From contig CALESE010000063.1 in NCBI GenBank assembly GCA_937907205.1, positions 1-13,980 of the forward strand: a stretch of DNA of 13,980 nt, in the 5' to 3' direction. The notes beneath the pieces are model-generated. The model made no database searches and was not told the DNA's origin. It saw nothing but the letters and a program-made list of their open reading frames with translations. This DNA is from an uncultured Romboutsia sp. Its GTDB lineage: Bacteria > Bacillota > Clostridia > Peptostreptococcales > Peptostreptococcaceae. The position numbers were made by a program, and so were the translations under genes. Shown piece by piece: positions 8,001-13,629 of the stretch (position 1 is the first letter of the stretch; every line of letters begins with the position of its first letter).

Positions 8001-11000
8001 AGAATTTCTTCTTAGTTGACCGTTAGCAACTTATTATATATTATAACAAGTTACACCCTTGAGTAATGAGGTTAGATATATAAGGGCAAAAGGCTCACCC
8101 CATGCAGTTTCTGTATATCCTTTAATTTTAGCTTCTTTTTGTTTTTCTTCAACAAATACTTTTATTAAGGGATATGCATTAAAAAAGTCGTCAATTAATT
8201 TTTGAGCTTCTTCTATACTCATTCCTAATAATTCAGCAACTGATGCTGTACCTCTTCCATATAAAATCAGTTTATCTTTATATTTCTATAAAGCCAGACT
8301 ATCTCTTTATTATAATTTTTTATTTATAATAGTAGACGCTTCCAACTGCAACTCATCTTCAGTTGTACTTCCTTACGGAATAGTCGTTACACTTTATTTA
8401 TTTTCAAATAGTTAATTATATAAAAAGAAGTTCTTTATTTAATAAATAAATTTCATATATAATTAATTCTCTTTCATATAAACCTTAGCACGGTATTGCC
8501 TTATCTATTTTTAGACTTAGGTTCCCTTACCCATAAGCTATTTCTAGTTCTGGACCGTTAGCATAGCTTTTAAGCTACACACCCTTGAGTAATGAGGTTC
8601 ATCTACTTTTCCTAAATAAAGTATATTTAGGGAGCATTTTTTATATACCCAAAAGTACACTTTTAATTTGTGTTCTTCTTTTCTTACCTTCTATATTTGT
8701 TTTATCAGTTTTATTACCATTTTCATCTAAATAAAATTCTAAACAATCTTCATATGTAGTACCAAAGGCTTCTGCTGCCATTGTACTATATAAATCTTTT
8801 CCTGTAAAATAAGCATTTTGCATTGATTGATCACCACTTAACCAAGCCAAACATCTTGGTTCTTGTCATTTTATTCTATATAGTTCGTTACTCTATATAC
8901 GTTCTCTTATGAACTGCTTATAGTTTCCTATAAGATTAGACTATATCTTTAACTTATAATAAATACAAGTTATCTTCCGCTTCGATTTAAAGGATTTATA
9001 TAAACTAGTCTCATCTAATACCTACCACTTGGCTCTACTCTACTCACATATAGCTTTCGATAGTCGTTACACTTTATATTGAAATGTATATCCCATATAC
9101 TCTTTATTATTTTTTATATAACTAGATAATGTACCAGTATTAATTTTATTTTTATCTCCTGTTAAAAATTCAGATAATTGTTTTAATTTCCAAACAGTTC
9201 CTATATATTCACCTTTTTTAAAGATATCAATATATTTAGCTTTTATTTGACTGTTATGTAATTTCTTTTTAACTGCATGATTTATATTATTTTGCAAAGT
9301 AACCAATTCCAAATTATCTTCATCATTATTTAATTTATTACCATCTTTATGATTTATTTGTATGTAATTATGTGTTTTAAAATCATAACCAATATTTTCA
9401 TTATGTATTATATTTTTATGTTGAATTTTAATCATATAAACTAAATGATGTAATCTAAAAGTTCTTTGATTCCCTTTACAATATAATGTAACATTTGCAT
9501 AACCATCTTCATCAATAAAAGGAGTTATTATTTTTTCTTTATTATATCTGTTTACTTTATAATAACCATATTGATTTTTAGATTTTCTTATTTCAGAAAA
9601 AGCACATCTAATTAAAGTATTATCATCTAGTAATTTATATTTTCTTTTAAAATAATAAAATTCTTTAATCATAATTTCACCTTAAATTTCAATATCTTAG
9701 CTCGGTATTACCATATTATATTTTTATAACTTAGGCTTCACCGATTTCAAAAGATCCTTTATATATCATCACTGATATAATGCCCGTAATAAACTGGCTA
9801 AAGTCTGAACTTAATAATACATTACCTTTTCCAGCTCCAAACAATCTTCTTATTTCTTTAGCTTCTCCCTTACTTGGGATTTGCTGCAAATTCATAATTT
9901 TGGACTATATCATCATCTACTATATTTTATATCAATAGATGTCAGGCGCTTCGGAAATTATTTTCCTACTCCTTTCGGATAGTCTCTGCACTTTCGTAAT
10001 TTTGCATGTAATTTATCATGAGCTTCTCTAGTCATTAATTGTAAATTATTTATATCATTGTTCTTAGGATTACAATCTATATGATGAACTACAAATCCAT
10101 CAGGTATTTCTGTAATTCCTAAATGCTCACATATAACATAATGATGATAAAATATATGTTTACATCCTTTTCTACCAGTATACCAATCAGGTTTTAAAAT
10201 TAAAAAATATCCATGACCATCTTCAATTATACCTTTATAATTAGGATGTTTATCTCCAGTTTTTCCTTTCATTGGATTTAGATTACCTTGTTTTGTAATA
10301 GATAATTGTTTTTTATATCTATTATTGTAATAATCTAAACCATATTCTGATATAAGTAAAACCTTAAAATCATTAAATTGATATTGAGGGATTTTAAACA
10401 TTCTTCTTATTTCAACTAATGTTGTTAATGTTTTTGTATATAAATAAAATATTTCAGCTTTTTGCTCTATAGTTAGATCTTTTACTTTCATAATTATGCA
10501 CCTCCTTAGGTGGAAATTGTTATTACGCTTAGCTCAGGATAACTATTATAGTTAGCTTCCCCTGAGTTCACCTGATTTTTCAATATATATTACTATATAA
10601 AGGCCCAATTTGCTTTAGGCGAACTTGACGAAAAACGTCCTGTTGCAGCTCCGATATTGATTTAAGCTAGTATGTATTTTTCCTGTTGAAGGTTCAATAT
10701 TCTTTGGTCATATTTATCATATATTTCTATATGTATAGACTATATCTTCATCCTAATTTTATTAAATTAGGAGGTTAGCGCTTCGAATTACGTATTAATA
10801 GTAACCCTACTCTATTTCTAGATAGTCGTTACACTTTTTATAATTTACTCAGATATCCAAATTTTATAAGTCTATTTATTGAATTATAATCTATATCAGG
10901 ATGAAGTTGCTGAACTTTGGAATAAGAATGTAATTGACTATATTCATTTCTTAATATAGGTACTAATTTATCATATTTATGATATGTAGCTCTTTTTCCT

Positions 11001-12906
11001 TTATTATAAGGTATTCTGCCTTTATTTTTAACACTAATTTTTTGTTTAGTAATATCAGATAAATGTTTATTTTTGTTTCCAAACGTAGGATTATTAGCTA
11101 TGGTGATTTTTTGTTTTTCTATACTAGCTTTACTTCTTTTAATACCTAAATGACTCTTTCTATTAACTTCTAGTTCTTCCTTAGTCATTTTTCTATTTTT
11201 ATTCCAAGCTACTCTACCTATATTGCTTTTAGATATATTCGAAGAATATTCTAAATTTTTTGTTGAATTATCTTGAAAATTATAAATAGTAAAACTATTA
11301 ATACCACCATAATAATTCATCCAATATGTTTCTCTTTTAAGCATTTCTTGTTCTGATTCACAAACTTGTATAATATTAAATTGAAAAGTAGCTTCACCAT
11401 AATTATTATAATCTAATTGTAAATATTTGTTATAATGTTTAACTTTTCTTAATGATCGTAAATGTTCATTTTTCCTTTTATTAAATTCTCTTTTTGTAGA
11501 TCCTATATATCTTTTATTATTCTTAGAACAATAAATTTCATATACTATAAATTCATTCATTAACTTCATCCCTCCTTTCTCAAGCAATTATAACTTAGCA
11601 CGGTATTAGCTTATCTTATAAGTAATAAGACTTAGCTTCCCTTACCCATAAGCTATTTCTAGTTCTGGACCGTTAGCAAAATAAAATTTTATTTTATTTC
11701 ACACCCAATAATAAATTGGTTCGCTAACATTTAACTTTACTATTACTAGTAAAGGCCTCAATCAAATTTAAGGCTATCAAAAATGCATCTATAAGTTTTT
11801 CCATTTTTCTGTATTCTAATAATGCTAATGTAAGTGGTGTATTTATTTCTTTTAATTCATTAACACCAGTACCTTTTCCTGATTTAGTTTTATATTTTAA
11901 TATATCATAAAATAAAATACTTAATTGAGCAGGACTAGAAATTAATATAGGATCATCTAATTTTTTATTATAATGTTTTATTCTATATGCTTGAATTTGA
12001 TCTTCATAAGGTTTAATTTCATCATATACTTTTTTTCTAGCTTCTTCTAATCGTACAGAATATTTATTATATAATTCTTTAAGCATTTCATTATTCATAT
12101 TTATACCTGTTCTTTGCATATCTTCTAATATTGGTAATAAAGGCATTTCTATTGTTTCAAATACATTTTTTATACCTTTCATATCAGGTTGATTTAAAAC
12201 ATTGTATTGATATTTAAATAAATCAAATGTCATTAAAGTATCTTTTCCAGCATAAACAGTTGCTATATTTAAAGGAATATAATCGAATGTTATACCTTTA
12301 AAAAGAGAATCGAATCTATTTACACCTTCATCTTCTAAAGCTATATATTTATTATATAAATATTTCAATCCATGTTCTTCATCTTGGTTTAATAAATTTG
12401 CTCCGAAGCATAGTATCCCAATATGGATCAGGTAATGGCTGTCCTAAAAATGTTCTATAAACTGATAAATCAAATTTGGCATTATGGAATATTAATTTAA
12501 ATCTAGGATTATATAAATACTCTTTAATTATTTTCCTAAAATCTTCTGGTTGCATTTGACTATTCAATCTAGTATTATATAAGATTGATTTATGATTAAT
12601 AGGAACATATATATTTTCTTTACCATTACTAAAAGAAGCTCCTACAAAAGTATCTGTATAAGTATTTAAGCCTGTAGTTTCTGTATCAAGTGCTAATAAG
12701 TCATCTGTTTCTTCAAAGAATTTTATTAATTCATTAGGATCTGTAATACATTTACTTGCGTTTTTATAATTTTTTAATTTTTCTTCAACAAGCTTTTTAG
12801 CTTCTAATACTAAATCATCTATAGTCTGACCTTTTTTTATTTTAATGTTAAGTTCATTTTTAGAAGAATTCTTTTTAGGTTTTTCTGGTAGTTCAAATAA
12901 AGGCAT
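4806..12906 (-). CDS. polA: Family A (Pol I type) DNA polymerase, eight exons, seven group I introns, two +1 frameshifts
   Basis: Replicative polymerase with a 3'-5' exonuclease domain. Exons (minus strand): 12906-11770, 10708-10617, 9892-9795, 8866-8647, 8267-8097, 7151-6892, 5962-5848, 5048-4806. Joining them and skipping C12405 and C10653 gives 777 residues plus TAA with every phase consistent. Exonuclease motifs: DTET (74-77), HNAKFD (141-146), YAGKD (218-222). Polymerase motifs: TGRFSSSSPNLQQIP (about 401-415), motif A DFSQQEPR (439-446), motif B RxxxK...YG (Arg506, Lys510, Tyr518, Gly519), motif C VHDE (695-698). The position of E. coli Phe762 is Leu514. The ATG at 12906 follows AAAGGAG. 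Only 29% of the 8.1 kb codes for polymerase. Introns plus two frameshifts make this gene highly unusual. Confidence 0.9.
5135..5665 (-). CDS. HNH-type intron endonuclease in intron 7
   Basis: A 176-residue protein of the phage family with WxGMLERC, YYGAKGIKVCTEW, FLDWALKNN and IDRIDTDKGYYPDNCQ in order, an HNH-like fold common in introns and intergenic regions of Firmicutes phages. The C-terminal part (SYKEISKKTNIPISTISDI) is a helix-turn-helix. The ATG at 5665 follows AAGGAGGUG. The final residues (VTTNCDECNN) are read from the GUAACGACUA P7 strand, so gene and ribozyme overlap. Classification within HNH is less certain than for the enzymes in introns 2 and 3. Confidence 0.8.
   Translation of the reverse strand: MNKEKLWGMRRDYPNIWYIWKGMLERCNNINHKSYEYYGAKGIKVCTEWHHCYLFLDWALKNNYQEGYSIDRIDTDKGYYPDNCQLIPMNQNIIKANKSRRGKKFHIYKDEQCLQVIKLLENSNFSYKEISKKTNIPISTISDINNCHTHTKLHSYNKNIRQESVTTNCDECNNVE
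5691..5798. repeat. 108-bp perfect intron core repeat, copy in intron 7
   Basis: Third identical copy; similarity with introns 5 and 6 ends right after it (ctcttttgcttgag replaces cccttgagtaatgag). Confidence 0.88.
5848..5962 (-). CDS. Polymerase exon 7, ending inside motif C
   Basis: Codes residues 659-697, VNSIIQGSAADMSKRAM to LFPVHD. It ends at Asp697 of HD^E. The last seven bases ACATGAT pair with GTCATGT in the intron, with U-G at the splice site. Confidence 0.88.
6062..6094. repeat. 33-bp intron 3' core repeat (intron 6)
   Basis: Identical to 7240-7272 of intron 5. It contains the P7 5' strand (ACGACUAUC) and a CCUCUGUUGUGGAGG hairpin. Confidence 0.8.
6097..6714 (-). CDS. GIY-YIG homing endonuclease in intron 6
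   Basis: A 205-residue GIY-YIG nuclease: YIYKIQC at residues 3-9, KIYIGQTNNIKRRFLEHK at about 14-31, and KEDYWIDYFGG holding the catalytic Glu near 73. Then come NUMOD-like repeats (KISKANKG, KHKISKSKC) and a C-terminal helix-turn-helix (GFTNAELSNKFNIARSIISN) that suggests specific DNA contact. The ATG at 6714 follows AGGAGA. It differs in sequence from the intron 5 enzyme although the two ribozymes are nearly identical in the 5' core. Confidence 0.87.
   Translation of the reverse strand: MKYIYKIQCLVNNKIYIGQTNNIKRRFLEHKRLLRNNEHSNHILQTDYNKYMLSNFKFQLIEACNDNLAQMKEDYWIDYFGGIESENVYNYQNNKTNNKEMSLKISKANKGILLGTKNPMYNKHTNNWNHKCYDETKHKISKSKCTHFSKYKTLAQNNLKYSEEFINQLRDLRVEGFTNAELSNKFNIARSIISNLILYGRSSGK
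6744..6851. repeat. 108-bp perfect intron core repeat, copy in intron 6
   Basis: Second of three identical copies (5691-5798, 7950-8057). Confidence 0.88.
6892..7151 (-). CDS. Polymerase exon 6
   Basis: Codes residues 573-658 and two bases of Val659, from RRRYL to GYIAESNRQ. It forms part of the fingers-to-palm segment. The exact 3' boundary is ambiguous by up to two bases because GT occurs at both splice borders; the protein is the same either way. Confidence 0.85.
7240..7272. repeat. 33-bp intron 3' core repeat (intron 5)
   Basis: Second copy of the segment at 6062-6094. Confidence 0.8.
7275..7919 (-). CDS. GIY-YIG homing endonuclease in intron 5
   Basis: A 214-residue GIY-YIG nuclease. 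The module reads GYIYKITC, KVYIGQTIDFKRRKYEH, then ETYWINNYKG with the catalytic Glu. Downstream are NUMOD-like short motifs (SGSKNGMYGKK, ANKGKKRSEE) and a C-terminal helix-turn-helix-like part. I use ATG 7919 because an earlier GTG at 7952 lies in the intron's conserved CCGUGCUAA and has no ribosome site. Even so, the SD before 7919 is weak (GAAAGUG). It stops just before the P7 strand. Confidence 0.85.
   Translation of the reverse strand: MSNQNGYIYKITCLINNKVYIGQTIDFKRRKYEHFNRLNRNKSDNKYLQEDYNKYGKENFKFEIIEECKKDNLLERETYWINNYKGIFSKYTYNEKDRNGYNDEYKYNLSKSVSGSKNGMYGKKHKKESIEIMRKKVSIANKGKKRSEECKKLLSEIAKERYRNNSKYSQEFIAQLKNKYKELGSYTAIYKLYPNINNNTLYRLIRFGSTLFKK
7950..8057. repeat. 108-bp perfect intron core repeat, copy in intron 5
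   Basis: Identical over 108 bp to 6744-6851 and 5691-5798. It covers the 5' ribozyme core (P3, P4, P5, P6 strands). Similarity with the intron 6 copy continues outward through cttgagtaatgaggtt. Confidence 0.88.
8097..8267 (-). CDS. Polymerase exon 5
   Basis: Codes residues 516-572, from ILYGRGTASVAELLG (Tyr518, Gly519 of motif B) to GYTETAWG. Both ends are in phase 0. Confidence 0.88.
8268..8646 (-). ncRNA. Group I intron 4 of polymerase (379 nt), no endonuclease
   Basis: Inserted in phase 0 after Gly515 in the O-helix and ends in G8268. Core marks are GCUAACGGUCC, GGCAAUACCGUGCUAAG, GUAACGACUAU and GAUAGUC. Where the others hold a nuclease gene it has only an AT-rich 11-bp inverted repeat (8412-8422 with 8456-8466), so it is either the minimal form or one that lost its gene. 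P1 is short (GGGU with GCUC). Confidence 0.82.
8522..8563. repeat. 42-bp intron core repeat, copy 2 (intron 4)
   Basis: Identical to 11637-11678 of intron 1. Confidence 0.85.
8647..8866 (-). CDS. Polymerase exon 4: end of motif A to O-helix
   Basis: Codes residues 442-515, from QQEPRCLAWLSGD to RRTQIKSVLLG. It carries Glu444, Arg446, Arg506, Lys510 and Leu514, and ends after Gly515 inside the O-helix. Confidence 0.88.
8867..9794 (-). ncRNA. Group I intron 3 of polymerase (928 nt)
   Basis: It interrupts motif A in codon 442 (CA^A). It ends in G8867. P1 pairs exon GCC with GGC and inner GU with AC, leaving an A opposite G at the splice position instead of the usual U-G. Core marks include AAUCGGUGAAGCCUAAG, GGUAAUACCGAGC, CGACUAUC and AUAGUC. 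Confidence 0.78.
9067..9672 (-). CDS. HNH homing endonuclease in intron 3
   Basis: A 201-residue HNH protein. The nuclease core runs TFRLHHLVYMI, then INHKDGNKLNNDEDNLE and VTLQNNINHAVKK, the standard order for phage HNH homing enzymes. The segment before it (EDGYANVTLYCKG) is the usual beta strand lead-in, and the C-terminal 50 residues (WKLKQLSEFLTG ... TGTLSSYIKN) look like a helix-turn-helix. The ATG at 9672 follows AAGGUGA. The stop UAA is formed inside GUGUAACGACUAU, the start of the P7 region. Confidence 0.87.
   Translation of the reverse strand: MIKEFYYFKRKYKLLDDNTLIRCAFSEIRKSKNQYGYYKVNRYNKEKIITPFIDEDGYANVTLYCKGNQRTFRLHHLVYMIKIQHKNIIHNENIGYDFKTHNYIQINHKDGNKLNNDEDNLELVTLQNNINHAVKKKLHNSQIKAKYIDIFKKGEYIGTVWKLKQLSEFLTGDKNKINTGTLSSYIKNNKEYMGYTFQYKV
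9795..9892 (-). CDS. Polymerase exon 3, with most of motif A
   Basis: Codes residues 410-441 plus two bases of Gln442 (NLQQIPSKGEAK ... SSDFS). The catalytic Asp439 is here. The intron cuts inside DFSQ^QEPR. Confidence 0.85.
9893..10616 (-). ncRNA. Group I intron 2 of polymerase (724 nt)
   Basis: Inserted in phase 0 between Pro409 and Asn410. The guide GGGC pairs with exon GCCU (terminal U-G) and the intron ends in G9893. The P7 strands are GACUAU (inside the nuclease gene end) and AUAGUC near 9903. Its 5' domain diverges from the other introns and is closest to intron 3. Confidence 0.82.
9958..10491 (-). CDS. HNH homing endonuclease in intron 2
   Basis: A 177-residue HNH nuclease. The C-terminal half holds the beta-beta-alpha metal site: FYHHYVICEHLG, then VVHHIDCNPKNNDINNL and TREAHDKLHAKL. 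The middle GNLNPMKGKTGDKHPNYKG resembles the short NUMOD DNA-binding motifs of such enzymes. The N-terminus is helical. The ATG at 10491 follows AAGGAGGUG. The last codons (RDYPKGVGK) are read from the P7 and P3 strands of the ribozyme core, so the coding sequence and intron structure constrain each other. Confidence 0.87.
   Translation of the reverse strand: MKVKDLTIEQKAEIFYLYTKTLTTLVEIRRMFKIPQYQFNDFKVLLISEYGLDYYNNRYKKQLSITKQGNLNPMKGKTGDKHPNYKGIIEDGHGYFLILKPDWYTGRKGCKHIFYHHYVICEHLGITEIPDGFVVHHIDCNPKNNDINNLQLMTREAHDKLHAKLRKCRDYPKGVGK
10617..10708 (-). CDS. Polymerase exon 2
   Basis: A 92-base exon coding residues 379-409 (PKNIEPSTGKIHTSLNQY, then GAATGRFSSSSP after the shift). It completes Leu379 as TT^A and ends in TTCGCCT^. 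It contains frameshift site 2 and lies between two introns. Confidence 0.85.
10650..10656 (-). other. +1 frameshift site 2 in polymerase (TAT-C-GGA)
   Basis: 0-frame TAT CGG AGC leads out of the polymerase sequence. Skipping C10653 gives Tyr397-Gly398-Ala399 and the conserved ATGRFSSSSP that family A polymerases carry before motif A. Confidence 0.82.
10838..11560 (-). CDS. GIY-YIG homing endonuclease in intron 1
   Basis: A 240-residue intron-encoded nuclease of the GIY-YIG family, which nicks or cuts intronless alleles to spread the intron. The N-terminal catalytic module is clear: VYEIYC, then KRYIGSTKREFNKRKNEH with the YIG and conserved Arg, later RETYWMNYYGG with the metal-binding Glu. 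The rest holds repeated DNA-binding NUMOD-like segments (ISKSNIG, KISVKNKG) and a C-terminal helix-turn-helix-like part. I start at ATG 11560 because AAAGGAGG lies at suitable distance; an in-frame TTG at 11587 would start before that site. It ends before the P7 strand. Confidence 0.88.
   Translation of the reverse strand: MNEFIVYEIYCSKNNKRYIGSTKREFNKRKNEHLRSLRKVKHYNKYLQLDYNNYGEATFQFNIIQVCESEQEMLKRETYWMNYYGGINSFTIYNFQDNSTKNLEYSSNISKSNIGRVAWNKNRKMTKEELEVNRKSHLGIKRSKASIEKQKITIANNPTFGNKNKHLSDITKQKISVKNKGRIPYNKGKRATYHKYDKLVPILRNEYSQLHSYSKVQQLHPDIDYNSINRLIKFGYLSKL
11637..11678. repeat. 42-bp intron core repeat, copy 1 (intron 1)
   Basis: Identical to 8522-8563 in intron 4. It spans the P3/P4/P5 part of the ribozyme and ties these two introns to a recent common origin. 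Confidence 0.85.
11770..12906 (-). CDS. Polymerase exon 1: exonuclease domain and start of polymerase domain
   Basis: Codes residues 1-378 and two bases of Leu379. In the 0-frame it stops at 12379; skipping C12405 restores DTML-GANLLNQDEE and the rest of the exonuclease domain including Tyr218 and Asp222. It ends in GATAGCCTT, whose last U pairs with G of the intron guide GAGGC. Confidence 0.88.
12402..12408 (-). other. +1 frameshift site 1 in polymerase (CTT-C-GGA)
   Basis: 0-frame CTT CGG AGC leads to a stop at residue 176. Skipping C12405 gives Leu167-Gly168-Ala169 and continues the conserved exonuclease sequence for more than 200 residues. Confidence 0.82.
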
Positions 12907-12923
12907 TTATATTACTCCTTTCA

Positions 12924-13526
12924 TTAAAACATATCCATAGTTCTTCTTGTAGCAGTTGGTATTTGAGTTGTATTATTAGTATTTGTAGACATATTAGGAT
13001 TATAATCATAATTATTTGGTTTTATAATATTTAATTCAAATGCATCTTTAACTTCACCAAATTGATCACAAGTTTTATTATCATTAGCACCTACTGGAAT
13101 TGGTGTATATATAGTGTTTAGGTCTTTACCTGTTCTTTTAATTTTATAAATTTGTCCTGATATAGGTTGTCCTGGAGCTATTTCATCAAAATATGGTTTT
13201 AATGTATTTTGTACCCAACTTAATGATTTTTTCCAATATTGAATAGATTGAGTATCTTCATTAAACATTGCTAGAATTATTCTAGGTACTGGTTTATAAC
13301 CACTAGCACACCATTTACATGTATCTACTGGATCTCCTTGTTGTCTTGCACAATCTATTGTAGCTGAATTTCCTGGATTTACAAAATCATGTACTGAATG
13401 AGCTCTTAAATCAGTATAATTATTATATAAGAATCTTACATTAGCTGATTCTCCATCTTTTAAAGTAAAAAATTGACCTCCTCCCTTAGAATATTCTTCA
13501 AATTGATCTGATGTGATTACTGCCAT
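12924..13526 (-). CDS. Phage single-stranded DNA-binding protein with zinc site
   Basis: The 200-residue protein has the layout of phage SSBs: FFTLKDGES...VRFLY near residues 19-34, His43/His46, then a Cys cluster C59, C70, C73 (GDPVDTCKWC) that probably binds zinc. Next comes a beta-rich stretch with WKKSLSWVQNTL and a RTGKDLNTIYTPIP element, and last a low-complexity Asn/Thr linker ending TMDMF. Such tails contact replication partners. It coats ssDNA at the fork. The ATG at 13526 follows AAAGGAGA, and polymerase starts 17 bases after its stop, so the two are cotranscribed. The leader holds a GC-rich hairpin. Confidence 0.82.
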   Translation of the reverse strand: MAVITSDQFEEYSKGGGQFFTLKDGESANVRFLYNNYTDLRAHSVHDFVNPGNSATIDCARQQGDPVDTCKWCASGYKPVPRIILAMFNEDTQSIQYWKKSLSWVQNTLKPYFDEIAPGQPISGQIYKIKRTGKDLNTIYTPIPVGANDNKTCDQFGEVKDAFELNIIKPNNYDYNPNMSTNTNNTTQIPTATRRTMDMF

Positions 13527-13563
13527 TTTAATTTCTCCTTTCTTTTCTTTTATTTTTTATTTT

Positions 13564-13595
13564 GGCCTGGGAGCCCATCCCCTTAAATACAGGCT
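13564..13595 (-). other. GC-rich hairpin in the SSB leader
   Basis: In an otherwise AT-rich gap, GCCUG (13594-13590) pairs with CAGGC (13569-13565), with an inner GGGG/CUCC helix stacked on its 3' side. What follows is A-rich rather than U-rich, so it is not an intrinsic terminator for the genes here. It may be an mRNA stability or regulatory element. Confidence 0.45.
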
Positions 13596-13629
13596 ATATA
13601 TTATAACATCTAAATAGATGATTATAACC

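Larger units (their letters stand above)
7152..8096 (-). ncRNA. Group I intron 5 of polymerase (945 nt)
   Basis: Inserted in phase 0 between Gly572 and Arg573 (TAWG^RRRYL). The guide GCCCU pairs with exon GGGGU (terminal U-G) and the intron ends in G7152. It shares 108 bp perfectly with introns 6 and 7, and a further 33-bp segment around P7/P3 with intron 6. Confidence 0.86.
10709..11769 (-). ncRNA. Group I intron 1 of polymerase (1,061 nt)
   Basis: It splits codon 379. The guide GAGGC pairs with exon GCCUU (terminal U-G), and the intron ends in G10709. Core marks are GCUAACGGUCC (11676 region), ACGACUAU as the 5' strand of P7 and AUAGUC as the 3' strand near 10740. It shares a 42-bp core segment with intron 4 and holds a GIY-YIG gene between P6 and P7. 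Confidence 0.85.

Noticed and set aside
5691..8057. CRISPR-like or transposon repeats
   Set aside because: The copies are 108 bp, about 1.1-1.2 kb apart, and coincide with ribozyme core segments; there are no spacers, transposase or terminal inverted repeats.
11561..11587. Longer N-terminus for the intron 1 nuclease (TTG start)
   Set aside because: The extra residues (LEKGGMKL) are just the translated ribosome binding site; ATG 11560 is correctly spaced.
3175..12408. CGG simply reassigned to another amino acid
   Set aside because: Giving CGG any amino acid leaves the downstream frame wrong and reaches stops soon after in queC and polymerase; one base must still be skipped.
4806..12906. Polymerase as a broken pseudogene with many small ORFs
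   Set aside because: All exons join in consistent phase, every catalytic residue is present, and the interruptions have group I intron cores. Decay would not leave this pattern.
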